From assembly GCA_032622095.1 (NCBI GenBank), contig CP136064.1, positions 174,166,310 through 174,230,309 on the forward strand: 64,000 nucleotides of DNA, read 5' to 3'. This stretch comes from Siphonodentalium dalli. Taxonomy: Eukaryota; Mollusca; Scaphopoda; Gadilida; Siphonodentaliidae. This document shows positions 47,860 to 58,313 of this stretch, piece by piece (the stretch's first letter is position 1; each line of letters starts with the position of its first letter). The notes below the pieces were generated by a model. It did not search any database. It worked only from the letters and a program-made list of their open reading frames with translations, and was not told where the DNA came from. Position numbers and translations under genes: made by a program.

Positions 47860-48700
47860 TATGTGTCATTCATTCCATTCGTAGGTCGTTCATTCTTGTT
47901 GCTTCCAGATGATAACTTTAGTTCTACTCACTTGAATGCAATGAAATTGTGTATGATGGTTTACTACCACAAAATACATCTCATGTTCAATTTTGTGTTC
48001 TGCCTGCCAATTTTTACCAGTTATTTCCCTTTGTTGGAATTTCTACTTTTATTGGAGTTATCCCCCTTTTTTACTTTTTGCAACATACCTAAGTTTGTCC
48101 GAGCTTGTATTCCTACATTTTCCGGTCAATTTGTTTTTAGACATGGCTCCAGGCACAGGTATTTATCATGGTGGGAACCTGTGAAATCATGAGCTCGGTC
48201 CAATTTATTTTAATGGATTTATCACCATTTTTTAAACTTAGAAATATATTGTAACATACCGGATACATAATTTTGTCAAAGTTTTTATCCACCCCTTTTT
48301 AAAAAAAACATGACATATTATGATATTTGTCCATCTGTCTGTACTTTTGCTTTTTACATTTTCGAATGATAACTTTATTAAGTCTGAATTGAATGGAATG
48401 AATTTGGATTGTGAGTTCATTAGCCTAAAATACAGGTCAAGTTCAAATATAGGTTCCGCCCGCCAATTTTCGCCAGAGTTATGGCCCTTTGTTGGAATTA
48501 CCACACGTATTTTGCCATGCCCTAGCATTTCTTGGTTAATTGCAATGAAACTTGACACAGATATTTAGCATCATTGGAACTGTGCATGTAATTGCGAGAA
48601 ATTTAGTTCTAGTCATTCAATTGTTTTAAAATTTTGCATATGGATAACTCACATTCAAATCTGGTTTTAGTCCAATGAATTTTGACAGAGCAATAACCCT
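47860..48700 (+). repeat. mixed dispersed repeat of the TTCGAA/GATAAC type
   Basis: Units with GATGATAACTTTAGTT, AAATACAGGTCAAGTTCAAA and GTTATGGCCCTTTGTTGG alternate with pieces like those at 43118-43716. Strongly diverged. Confidence 0.65.
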
Positions 48701-48909
48701 TGGAAATTTGGGGGAGAATATCAATTATTCTCAATGCTAGTTTGTTCTAGCAAGATCAGATCTAAATCAGTAGGATTCACAATCATTAGACAATCAGGAT
48801 AAGAGGACCAGTTTTCAAGGCAAGGACAATCCTCATGATTTTTATATATTTAGTGGGTTTAATTTTGAGATACCCTGAGCCCCAGACAACTTTCATTTTT
48901 GGTTGCAGA

Positions 48910-49225
48910 TGTCAGAAAACAGAACACCTGGTGTTTCAGTGTGGAGCACTGTCTGATGACATCACCATGTTAGTTTCAGTATTCAGCCCCTTGTTTCATG
49001 AGCTCATCATGTGATTTTTGGTTGATTGACAGATGCCATGTTTCAGCCACCTGGTGTGATGTCATCAGCATGTAGGAATTTTCCATAATGTTGCCATTTG
49101 ATTGACAGGTGTCAGGGATTTGGGTCACATCATTACTCTGAGCCACCTGGTGTGATGTCATGAGCATGGAATTTTCCATGATTTTACCCTGTGATTGACA
49201 GGTATCAGGAATTTGGGTCAAACAT
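48910..49225 (+). repeat. ~96-bp tandem repeat, 2-3 units
   Basis: GCCACCTGGTGTGATGTCAT occurs near 49046 and 49142. Each is followed by GGAATTTTCCAT and GATTGACAGGTGTCAGGGAT or close variants. A degenerate earlier unit starts near 48920. Confidence 0.8.
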
Positions 49226-49596
49226 CTGTGCTCTAATTTCCTGAGTGGAGTTTTGAGGTCATGAACTGTTTTCAGGACATGGTCAGAATGTCACTGGAAT
49301 GTGCTGAAAAGCCAAGTGTTTGTCTCTGTGTCTTTATTATATGACCGTCATTATTTTCACTAAATACCACCATTGTTTGGTGATGGTATTTTGATTAATC
49401 GGATCATGATAGTATCATGATCCGATTCCATACCATGCGTGTCTGAATCAGAACGAGGCTCCTGGACTATTTTCAATTGAGACACTTCTTCTTAAAATTG
49501 TTGTTGTTCATTAAATTGTTGCGATTCGTTCATTAAATTTGAATTCAACTTATCACCTTTTTCGCAATACAATTTCAGGTCATATAATAAACATAT

Positions 49597-49756
49597 TATT
49601 ACTACAGTGAAGTGATCTGAGTCTCCACATCACGTCTCGTTGAGAAGGTGAGATCACGGATCAGACTCGCAGCCTGCGGCAGCTCGTCTGATCTGTGATC
49701 TCACCTTCTCAACTCGGCGTGATATGGAGACTCAGATCACTTCACTGTAGTGATAA
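49597..49756. repeat. 160-bp palindrome with G/C-rich apex
   Basis: ACTACAGTGAAGTGATCTGA, GAGTCTCCA and GAGAAGGTGAGATCA pair with inverses. The apex is GCAGCCTGCGGCAGCTCG. Confidence 0.9.
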
Positions 49757-50089
49757 TCTCTATGTATCTGTGTGTTTATCTGTCATGATTTTGGTTCGTT
49801 TAAAAAAATATAACACCCAAATTTTATCCTGTCCTGATGCACATCTTAGAAAATTTCAGGCCAATCGATACAAGACCACAATCTGAGATATAAGGCATTT
49901 CCAAAAGGTTATAAAGGTGATATTTTTACTGATAATGCGTTACCTTCTCCAAAGACGAATGTGGTTTCAGCGGCGTCCATCATAAATTATGGACAAACTC
50001 CGCGTATGTTTGCCGGCTTTCTTTATATCGTTATCAGTGCCGTAGATATTTTCCTGCATGTTATGTTTGTCACCCATCATTTTTTACCT

Positions 50090-50365
50090 CAGACGACTTA
50101 AAGGGGCATATATGTGCAAAAAAGAGCATTCCTTATCAGCTTAGAATATTGGAATATGGAATATTGGTACACATTGGTCACATGGCCAGGGGAATGTCAT
50201 GAGATAGGTGCCTTCAACCTCAGATGACTTAAAAGGGAACTGATAAATTGCATGATTAATAAAGAGCATTTATTATCAGCTCCGAAAATATGTGGGTAAC
50301 TTGGTGCACAGATGTAACAGGAAATGTCATGGGATAGGCGCCATCCTCAAATGACTTAAAGGCAC
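50090..50365 (+). repeat. ~127-bp tandem duplication
   Basis: CCTCAGATGACTTAAA recurs near 50090, 50219 and 50344. Between them AAAGAGCATT, ATCAGCTC and GTCATGAGATAGGTGCC are shared. Confidence 0.75.
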
Positions 50366-50454
50366 TGATAATTAGTGGGGGCGGGTCATTATTCCAAAGG
50401 TCTGCTAGTCGGAAGGTCTGCTTTTCAAAAGTACACTTTACGAGCACAATCCGT

Positions 50455-50815
50455 GTGACTGGATAAACTGGACTATTGAACCCTCAGATTATTGAACCCT
50501 CAGATAATTGAACCCTCGGACTATTGAACCCTCAATCCGTGCCGCTTTAGACTAACCCTCGGACTTCGAGCCCTCGGACTATTGAACCCTCAGACTATTG
50601 AACCCTCGGACTATTGAACCCTCAGTCTGTGCCGCTTTAGACTAACCCTCGGACTTCGAGCCCTCGGACTATTGAACCCTCAGATAATTGAACCCTTGGA
50701 CTATTGAACCCTCAGTCTGTGCCGCTTTAGACTAACCCTCGGACTTCGAGCCCTCGGACTATTTAACCCTCAGACTATTTAACCCTCAGACTATTTAACC
50801 CACGGACTAACGCAC
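50455..50815 (+). repeat. 90-bp higher-order minisatellite
   Basis: GCCGCTTTAGACTAACCCTC recurs at 50541, 50631 and 50721, exactly 90 apart. Within each 90-mer are ~15-bp subunits, GGACTATTGAACCCTC, with alternating CAG/CGG variants. Confidence 0.93.
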
Positions 50816-51000
50816 TGTCCCCAAAAATTGTTCATGTGGCTCTCTTTGGGTGATGATGGAGATACTCAAGAGCAGTATTTATGTCATCTGTTCCTGTTTG
50901 TAAACTCGTGCGCTCTTTAATTAAGTACAGTTAATGATTTTATTAAGACTTAACTTAGTAACTTTGAGCCTAAATAAGCCGCATATAATAAAATGGATAC

Positions 51001-51160
51001 CTATGTACAGTGTTTTGTTTGAAACCTGAAACATCTCATTCGTGTCTCTGGAAAGAAATATAAAATTTTCACTCGCGGCTTGTAGCCGCTCATGAAAATT
51101 TGATATTTCTTTCCAGACACCTCATGAGATATTTTGGTATTCAAACAAAAACTGTAGGTA
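51001..51160. repeat. long palindrome with G/C-rich apex
   Basis: ACAGTGTTTTGTTTGAA and CTCTGGAAAGAAATATAAA pair with inverses near 51105-51157. The apex is CTCGCGGCTTGTAGCCGCTC. Confidence 0.85.
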
Positions 51161-51177
51161 TTCTCTATATAGAGAGT

Positions 51178-51298
51178 AATCAATTGGTTCAGAGAATTAC
51201 GTTACCGTAAATAATTCACGAGAGGCACTCGTTTCTTATCCAAACAATTCTCACCTCGAGTGAATTATTGAACGTAATTCTCAGAACTAATTGAATAT
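51178..51298. repeat. palindrome adjoining the previous one
   Basis: TCAGAGAATTACGTTA and AATAATTCACGAG pair with inverses ending CGTAATTCTCAGAAC. The apex region has GAGGCACTCG and CACCTCGAG. Confidence 0.78.
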
Positions 51299-51721
51299 TC
51301 TATTTATTACACTTCTGCATCAATTTGGTTCGCCACATATGATTAAAACACACAGCATTAATGCATGAAAGTCCTGATGTGGAGAAAGATCAACAATCGA
51401 AAATTCAGTCTAGATCAGTAAGCGACATAACGTCAATGACGTCACAGGAAATTACTTAATTCACTAGTGACATTACCATTTTTAATTAACAGCGTTTTCA
51501 ATGGAAATTGCGCATATGAGTGTAATAAATATTATTAATTTACATTCAAAATTGAATTGTTTGGTGTCTATAAAGCCTGCGTTAGATGTCAGTTGTTCTT
51601 TATAAAACATTTTGAGTGGAACAAAGCCAAAATGGTGAAGTAATGTTAGTGTTTATATTAAATAGAATATATATGTTGTTGTTGTTGTTGTAACTTGAGG
51701 TCTGAAGTCATGATGACATCT

Positions 51722-52517
51722 TTAACCCTTTCTATACTAACTACTCATTAACAAGTAGTTCCCTTAGGATATTCAGATAATAAGCTATGGTTGTTTGTTG
51801 AACTTATTATCTGAACATTTACCACAAATCAAGAGGAATCCATACATGTATGCACTTGTATTATCTTTTCGCATGTCTGGCTTCCGCTCATTTTTCCTGG
51901 ACACCCCTCCAAAGAAGGGACCGTTCTGATACTGTATATATATTTATCACATAATTAGCCCCAAAACCCGGCCTCATATTTTTTAGTGATGTCACGCATG
52001 TATTATCGTCATGCATAGTGATGTAAGAACTTAGCGCAATGATATCGATGTCAATGCTAGAACTTTTTTTGTTATATAAATCAGAATATAATTATATTTA
52101 ATTTGTGTTAGGTTATTCAGTGTTGACTGTGAGATAAACATGAGTGATACGAGTGGTTGAACTATGAAACATGAAAACACACATTTAAATGGAACTATTT
52201 TTTTTCTTGAAGGTGTCTTTACTTCCACTTTGGTTGTGATTAGAAAATCAATATTAATTTTTTGTTTAACCCCAGCCATTTCAAGATCGTTTTCCCTTGC
52301 TAAAGTGTGATTATGTGATAAAATGGATCTCAAATTCATTGCAATTCTATACAAAATTTATTAACCTTGTCCACTAAATTTTATTAGAGCCAAGATAATG
52401 CCCGATTCAAATCAAATTTAGTGCACACGGTTAATAAATTTAGCATTTAATTGCGACTCATTAGAGCTATTCTATTATAAATGGGTGGAAAAATCTATTT
52501 AGTAAAGAAAGGGTTAA
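51722..52517. mobile_element. piggyBac-type MITE family E, split by ~560-bp insertion (E7)
   Basis: TTAACCCTTTCTATACTAAC to about 51918 is the left part. The right part is about 52478-52517, ending AGTAAAGAAAGGGTTAA. The inserted DNA includes a short palindrome, AAATTTATTAACC against GGTTAATAAATTT (52356-52440), and a 107-codon frame on the - strand without recognisable features. Confidence 0.7.
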
Positions 52518-52519
52518 AT

Positions 52520-53395
52520 TGATAAGCATTAAAGGTACTCAATCCGATTTGATAGTCCCCATATCATCAGATTCCAACAACAACATTTTTTGAAATGCCA
52601 CTTCAGTTATCAGAATCGAATAATTATCCAAAAATAATGCTAACCACAGTCAACTATAATATAAAATTTCCCAAAACCTGTTATTTATCAACATTTTGTT
52701 TGGTTAGACAAATATCTGACACACAAAAGCCACTTGATTTTAGAATTATCCTTCTTCATCCGCAATTTGTTCTGAGACTTTTTTCGAGTCGTCTTTTTAC
52801 CGGGCCACTAAAAAGTACTGGTGGTGAACAATTTATATCTGACCACTCAGCTTTGATTGGTGGGTTCTTCGACTTGAATCAAATATTTTTGTTTGCCTCC
52901 CCCCCCCCCCAAGCCAAAGAAATAGTAATTTACCAGCATTAATTCGGATTATGTATCTTTAAGTCCAACATTGTTATTTAAGTTGGCTCTTACTGTGGTG
53001 GTATGTAATCTTCAGGAATTGATCCATAAATATCAAATTTTTATAGCAGATACCTTGATCCTATCTTGAGATATATAACCACCAGGCCTGGGACAGCGGG
53101 TTCCTCACGGATTTAATACATTTATAATTAATAAAAGAGGCATTCAAAATACTCTCCTGCTGAGATCCCTAATTTAATTTTTTAACTGGGATGTTTTTCT
53201 GGCAATTCTATTCTTATCTAATTTTACTTTGTGAAGATCACATTAACCTTTTTTATGTGAACCCAAAACAACAAGTTATATTTACCGGTACTCGTGTACT
53301 TTGAATTGCATAGAACTACTTGATTGTTTTGAGTTGACGTTAGTGCAAGTTTACATTATTGGCATAATATTACATATTTTTACTGCAGAAAAATA
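52520..53395. other. intronic segment, nothing recognised
   Basis: Contains a poly-C run near 52900. The 115-codon frame at 52595 has no splice context or family match that I can see. Confidence 0.4.
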
Positions 53396-53399
53396 CTTG

Positions 53400-53605
53400 T
53401 CTCCCATAGGTAGCTTCACATATTTAAGAGAATATATTGTCATAACAATGCATTCTCTTATATATATATATACCATGACTATGTAAGACAGTGCATATTC
53501 TTTTATATGCAAGGCGCCTCGTGGGAGAGTCGCATATAAAAGAGAATGCACTGTCACAGGATTTTTAATGCTGCACCTGCACTGCTCCCATCATGAAAGG
53601 GTTAA
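53400..53605. mobile_element. family B MITE, left end lost (B10)
   Basis: Starts inside the first hairpin (TCTCCCATAGGTAGC) and ends CCCATCATGAAAGGGTTAA. Confidence 0.8.
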
Positions 53606-53622
53606 CTTCTCTATTACTGTAC

Positions 53623-53745
53623 CAGCCCTCATAATTGGCTACGGCAATCGGCAATGCCGAAGCCATTTGCTGAAGCAAACTGGGCCACGATAAAGGGTTG
53701 CCATAGCAGATTGCCGAAGCCAAACAATCTGAATTAAAAGGGCTG
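53623..53745. mobile_element. 123-bp MITE with 6-bp target duplication (copy 2)
   Basis: CAGCCCTCATAATTGG to AAAAGGGCTG, flanked by CTGTAC at 53617-53622 and 53746-53751. Length identical to the copy at 3414-3536. Confidence 0.9.
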
Positions 53746-54149
53746 CTGTACATACGTCTCTACTGAGCATGGAGGTAAAATGTAATGTGTACTGAGTTCG
53801 AAACTCATTTTAATAGCATGATCAGTCAGTTATTAATTCCAAGCACCCAAAAATGGGTATGTTTGAAAGAGTGTATTTCAAAGTTTTGAGCAATGTTTTA
53901 TGGATAGTTCCAGATAATAGCCTCATCGAATTATAGGTTCTTCACAACACCTTCTTTGCATTATTAAACTGTTTAATAGCTGTAATGTAAACCGCTCAGC
54001 ACAACATGTTTTAAAAGGGGCTTTAGAGCAGATGGCATCAAGGATCCCCTTCCCAAAACCCTCCATACCCATAAATACATGCCCCTCTCCCCTGGTTGAC
54101 TTCTTGTTAGCTCTACTTGACTTAAGCTTTTGTCATGCTGGCATCCATC

Positions 54150-55030
54150 GTCCATCTGTCCATGTGTCTGTGGATTTGTCCTTCCATCAACAATTTCCTT
54201 CAGAACACCCTACAGGCCACATCCCTCATCCGATCATCACCAATCTTCAAATAGATCTTCAGGGTGACCTCTAGATGAGAGCCAACAATATTTCTGAAAT
54301 TAATGGCTGCATGGATTTCTTATTTTAATTCTTGGCCACACCCTGCATCCCAAATTTATTGGAGAATTGTTTTGTAAATTTTCACAGGCACGTTTTGGAT
54401 CAGCTCTAAATGGGAGCTAGTGAATTTGACCAATTTTCGATGAAAAACATGGCGGCTGGCAGCCATCTTGGATTTTACTCTTTGCATGACCTAATCCTTT
54501 GGCACACCCCACAGACCACATCCCTCATCCGATCATCACCAAACTTCATATGGATCTTTGTGGTGACAACTAGATGGGTGCCAACAAATTTTTCAAAATT
54601 TTGTTGAAAAACATGGCCACCAGTCGCCTTCTTGGATTTTACTCTTTTCATGATTGAATTCTTCGGCGCACCCTACAGGCCACATCTCTCATCTGACGGA
54701 TTGTCACCAAACTTTAAATGGATCTTTGGGGTGACCTCTGGAAGGGAGCCATTGATTTTTTTTCAAAATTTGTTAAAAAACAATATGCCATCAACAGCCA
54801 TCTTGAATTTCACATTTGAATTCAAGGCCCGCATTAATTGCATTGCAGAATTGTTTTGAAATTTAACAGGCATGTTTAGGATCACCTCTAAATCGAAGTG
54901 AATGAATTTCATTGATTTTCGATGAAAAACATGGCTGCTCACAGCCATCTTGGATTTTATTCTTTGCATGACTAATTATTTTGGCTTGCTTTACAGCCAA
55001 CATTTTTCATCCAATTGATCTCAAACATCA
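54150..55030 (+). repeat. degenerate tandem repeat, 'GCAGCCATCTTGGATTTTAC' family, diverged copy 3
   Basis: Four to five ~180-bp units with CACCCTACAGGCCACATCCC, GATCATCACCAAACTTCA, TGGATCTTTGGGGTGACCTC and AACATGGCGGCTGGCAGCCA. Confidence 0.78.
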
Positions 55031-55284
55031 CAAGGCTGTTCCGGTTGTCCTCTGGTATCTCTTAATCTTTCTGCATTCCTAATTTCTTCATTGGCTATTA
55101 AATGTATGACATTATCCCCTCTACATGTTATGTTTTCCCCTCCCACTACCTCAGTACATTATCCACCCTGTAAAGGGTTAATTCTGCTCTAGCAATCAGA
55201 CCTATTTTAATGTGGCCAGTCTGGTGTCTATCCTTAAGTTTATCCTCTGATGTAACTGATATCTCTGTTGTAAACTTCCTGCAG

Positions 55285-55341
55285 CCAAAACATCAACTGT
55301 CTAAAGATGAATGGATGGATACTGAAGAAAAAAAATCCCAA
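55285..55341 (+). CDS. candidate ACAP-like exon 11 (BAR-PH linker)
   Basis: After acceptor CTTCCTGCAG, nineteen phase-0 codons read PKHQLSKDEWMDTEEKKSQ, followed by a weak donor GTGACA. Homologues have a variable acidic linker here before the PH signature G-x-x-M-E-G-Y-L-F-K-R, so composition, phase and position fit. The sequence is too short and variable for a homology claim. Confidence 0.45.
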
Positions 55342-55711
55342 GTGACATTTAACATATGTTTTCCTTGGTACCCTACCCATTGACTTAGAAAACAATATAT
55401 ATTTCTCTTTGTGTGATCATGATGACTTCATTTCCTAAAGTGCAGTTGACTGGAGGGTGTAATCTATGTAATGACAATTGTACTTAAAGTTGCTTACATT
55501 GAAATTTTCTGCCTTCAGTGGTCGATTTAATGTTTTAAATTTGTATAGCATTTTACAGCACTGTGTAGATTTTGTGTAGCATTCCCTAACAATACATGAC
55601 TGTTTTGTAAAGTAGAGCTTCATGATTTGATCAGAATTTTCTCAACTGTTTGTTGATAAAGTTGCTGCCACTGTAACAGTAACGTTTTATATATCAAAGG
55701 TTTAAAACATT

Positions 55712-55790
55712 TGGTGATGGGAGCTGAGCTGGTGCAGCATTAATGACCCTGTGCCATTGCATTCTCTTATATATGCAAGTAGTTTGTAAC
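55712..55790. mobile_element. family B MITE fragment (B11)
   Basis: GGTGATGGGAGCTGAGCTGG to GCATTCTCTTATATATGCAA, then unrelated DNA. Confidence 0.7.
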
Positions 55791-55819
55791 AGACAAAGTT
55801 TCAAGCGACTTGATGCTTA

Positions 55820-56519
55820 CAGTAATGCCCGAAGTATATTATTAGTTATCTTCGGCAACATCGGGGGTACATGGATATTTAATACCTGGATGTCGATTTT
55901 GAATCCCAAGGCGGAGCCGAGGGGTTCAAAAAGAGACATCCAGGTATTAAATCTCCATGTACCCCACGATGTTGCCGGAGATAACGATTTTGTCCCCACA
56001 ACAATAACCATGTCTCCTTAATTTAAGTGTGTTTTTCATAGGTTGTCCAATTAATTCACACCAATAAGAATAATTCAGTAGCTGACCTAAGGACCCGGCG
56101 TCAGGTGACGTCAAATTTGGCGTGCAAGAGCAACGTCATGATTGGTGGAAACTGCCAGTTCAAGGGTCATTCATATACCCCCGATGTTTCACATGCTCAT
56201 ATACCCCCGATGTTTGGCGCACGTTCTCTTATACCCCGCCGTCAAGGGTGACGGGGGACATGGTGATTTAAACATGGCGTTGTAGCCAATCAGATTGCTA
56301 GTTACAACCGGATGTGGGGACAAGACTCTTTAACCACAGCAGAATAATGGGCAGTTTTTCAGAATTTAGTCAGAAATATGGCTTGTTGCCATTCATCGGA
56401 AAGCTCTCACCAAGAGCTTTCCGATGAATTGCAGCAAGCCATATTTCGGACTAAATCCTGAAAAATTCCCCATAATTCTGCTGTGGTTTCGGGGTCGATT
56501 ATTTAGGACATTAAGGTAC
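55820..56519. mobile_element. family A MITE interrupted by a ~490-bp insertion (A10)
   Basis: The left end CAGTAATGCCCGAAGTA stops at about 55836. The rest of the palindrome resumes at about 56323 (GACTCTTTAACCACAGCAG) and runs to TTTAGGACATTA. The insert contains a palindrome at 55841-55985. Confidence 0.75.
55841..55985. repeat. palindrome with G/C-rich apex inside A10
   Basis: AGTTATCTTCGGCAACATCG, GGGGTACATGGATATTTAA and ACCTGGATGTC pair with their inverses. The apex reads AAGGCGGAGCCGAGGGG. A further GGGGGACATGG stretch, 56255-56265, repeats part of an arm. Confidence 0.85.
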
Positions 56520-56524
56520 TCATT

Positions 56525-57125
56525 TCGATCAATAGTACATGTAAATAAAAATCTTTTTAGCAATAGCAATTAATTCTCAAGTCAAATTTAGATCAAATGT
56601 TTTTCATTACAGTTCTAAAACAAAATTAAATCAAACTGCAGTTGATTGCTTATAAAACCAACAAAAATGGAGCTTTTGTTTTAACTTTTTTTTTTTTAAC
56701 ACTCAACATTCATTAGTTCAAATATATTTGTGTTACCGGGTAGTAGTAATTCTTTCTTCTTTCTTCTTGTTCTATATTTTCCCTTTCAGAGATCAATAAC
56801 TTTTATAATAATAGCATACTTCGTCACTTGTGTTATTTTTGAGACTACAGTTTCTTGTATCAATGGTAAAAAAATATCAAGATATCAAAAAAAGTTCTAC
56901 CCAAATTTTTTTTTATAGTTTTTGTAATATTACAAGTTCTTCATAATCAAAAGATGGATTATTTATTTTTTACAGATTTTTCTCATAATTTCACATTTAA
57001 GCTAGCCCAACAATATGCACAGGTTCTTCATGGTAAGAAAAGTAGTTTGGCAGACAAATCATTTGTGGAGATCTATTTACATATCTGAAATGGAACATAC
57101 ATGTAATTGAATGGCAGTTCTTTCT
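56525..57125. other. intronic segment, nothing recognised
   Basis: An AG/GT-bounded open segment near 56979-57032 is discussed among the rejected items. Confidence 0.4.
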
Positions 57126-57127
57126 TG

Positions 57128-57178
57128 ACTAAATTCCCCCTCTGGGGACCTCATTCTGCAAATGTCCAGCACCATATT
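57128..57178. mobile_element. family F end fragment
   Basis: CCCCTCTGGGGACCTCATTC then TGCAAATGTCCAGCAC, one outer hairpin arm only. Confidence 0.7.
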
Positions 57179-57479
57179 TGAGGTCTGCTATGATTGCTTA
57201 CTACGCGAATTGAATAAAACAAACCAATGACTCAAAATAATGTTGCTGTTTTATCCAATTATCTGTCTATGAATGCTGATTCATTTTGAAGACAGTCTGA
57301 ATCATCGAAACATTTGATTGGGCAAAATAACATTGATGGTTTTCTTCCAATTCACTGCCTATGAACGTTTATTCATTTTGAAGATGGTCACAACACCAGA
57401 AGTCATTGAAGCACTCTTTTTGTGCAAAAATAACAGTAATTGTTTTTCCCAATTCACTGACTTTGAATGTTGATTTATT

Positions 57480-57741
57480 TTAACCCTTTCTTTAGTGAAT
57501 GGATTCTCTCATTCAGTTATAAAACTATACATTGGAATGGTCTATTATTCATTTGGAGGGATGGTCAGGAAATATAAGCAAACAGCAGAAAGGTGAAAAC
57601 ATCATAGATGAGCTGACAGATTTCTATTCATTGGTGGGAGGGAAATGTTCGGATAATAAATTCTATAAACGGCCTATGACCGAATGTAATGTGAACATTT
57701 CCCAAGGGAACTACTCATCTGTGAGAAAAGAAAGGCTTTAG
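57480..57741. mobile_element. piggyBac-type MITE family E (E8)
   Basis: TTAACCCTTTCTTTAGTGAA start. ATTGGAATGGTCTATTATTC and GGGAAATGTTCGGATAATAA inside. The right end, GAGAAAAGAAAGGC, has lost its TTAA. Confidence 0.8.
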
Positions 57742-57826
57742 GTAGTCACAACACCTGAAACATATGTTTGTACATTGATGTTTCTGCCGAATTCACTGAG
57801 TATGAATATTGGTTCATTGATGAGTA

Positions 57827-58039
57827 CAGTAAATTTGTGTAATGCTCTAAGTAATTATGGGTAACTTTTCAGGATTTAGTCGGAAATATGGCTTGTTGCC
57901 ATTCATCGGAAAGATGCCAAATTGACAATAACGGGGAGAGCTTTCCGATGAATGGCAACAAGCCATATTCCGACTAAATCCTGAAAAGTTACCCATAATT
58001 CTGCTGTGGTTAAGAAGTCGATTACTTAGAGCATTACTG
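57827..58039. mobile_element. family A MITE nested in a family E MITE (A11)
   Basis: CAGTAAATTTGTGTAATGCT to CTTAGAGCATTACTG. The flanks TTCATTGATGAGTA and TAGTTATCCCTTAGGAAATG are contiguous family E sequence once the insert and one TA are removed, giving a direct read of the TA target. Both arms share the CTCTAAG variant. Confidence 0.92.
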
Positions 58040-58147
58040 TAGTTATCCCTTAGGAAATGTTCAGATAATAATTTGTTGAACTTGTTATCCGAACATTTCC
58101 CACCAATGAATAGGATTATTTCTGCCCTTTCTGTTTTATGTTGTCTG

Positions 58148-58156
58148 CTTTTATTT
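58148..58156 (-). terminator. probable poly(A) signal of the LRR gene
   Basis: GGAAATAAAAGC on the - strand contains AATAAA about 160 bases past the stop codon. It is the nearest canonical hexamer I found downstream, and it lies inside a family E MITE. Confidence 0.4.
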
Positions 58157-58313
58157 CCTGAACATCTCTCCAGACGAATAATAAAACATTCCAATATATA
58201 CTTTTTACTGAATGGAAGAATCTATTTAGTCTACGACGGGTTAAAGACAGCCTCAACTCCTGAGTCATTGAGCCACTTTTTATGTGCACTCACATGTCAG
58301 CAGGAATCCTTCT

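Larger units (their letters stand above)
57805..58244. mobile_element. piggyBac-type MITE family E hosting A11 (E9)
   Basis: Left part TTCATTGATGAGTA; right part from 58042, GTTATCCCTTAGGAAATG to TAGTCTACGACGGGTTAA. It lies 70 bases past the LRR gene's stop codon and supplies its nearest poly(A) hexamer. Confidence 0.82.

Noticed and set aside
52031..52354. 107-codon - strand frame
   Set aside because: Low-complexity A+T-rich translation, within an insertion in a MITE, with no motif or splice evidence.
56979..57032. AG/GT-bounded open segment (FSHNFTFKLAQQYAQVLHG) considered as the next ACAP exon
   Set aside because: It requires a different entry phase from exon 10 or the candidate linker exon and does not resemble the PH-domain start.
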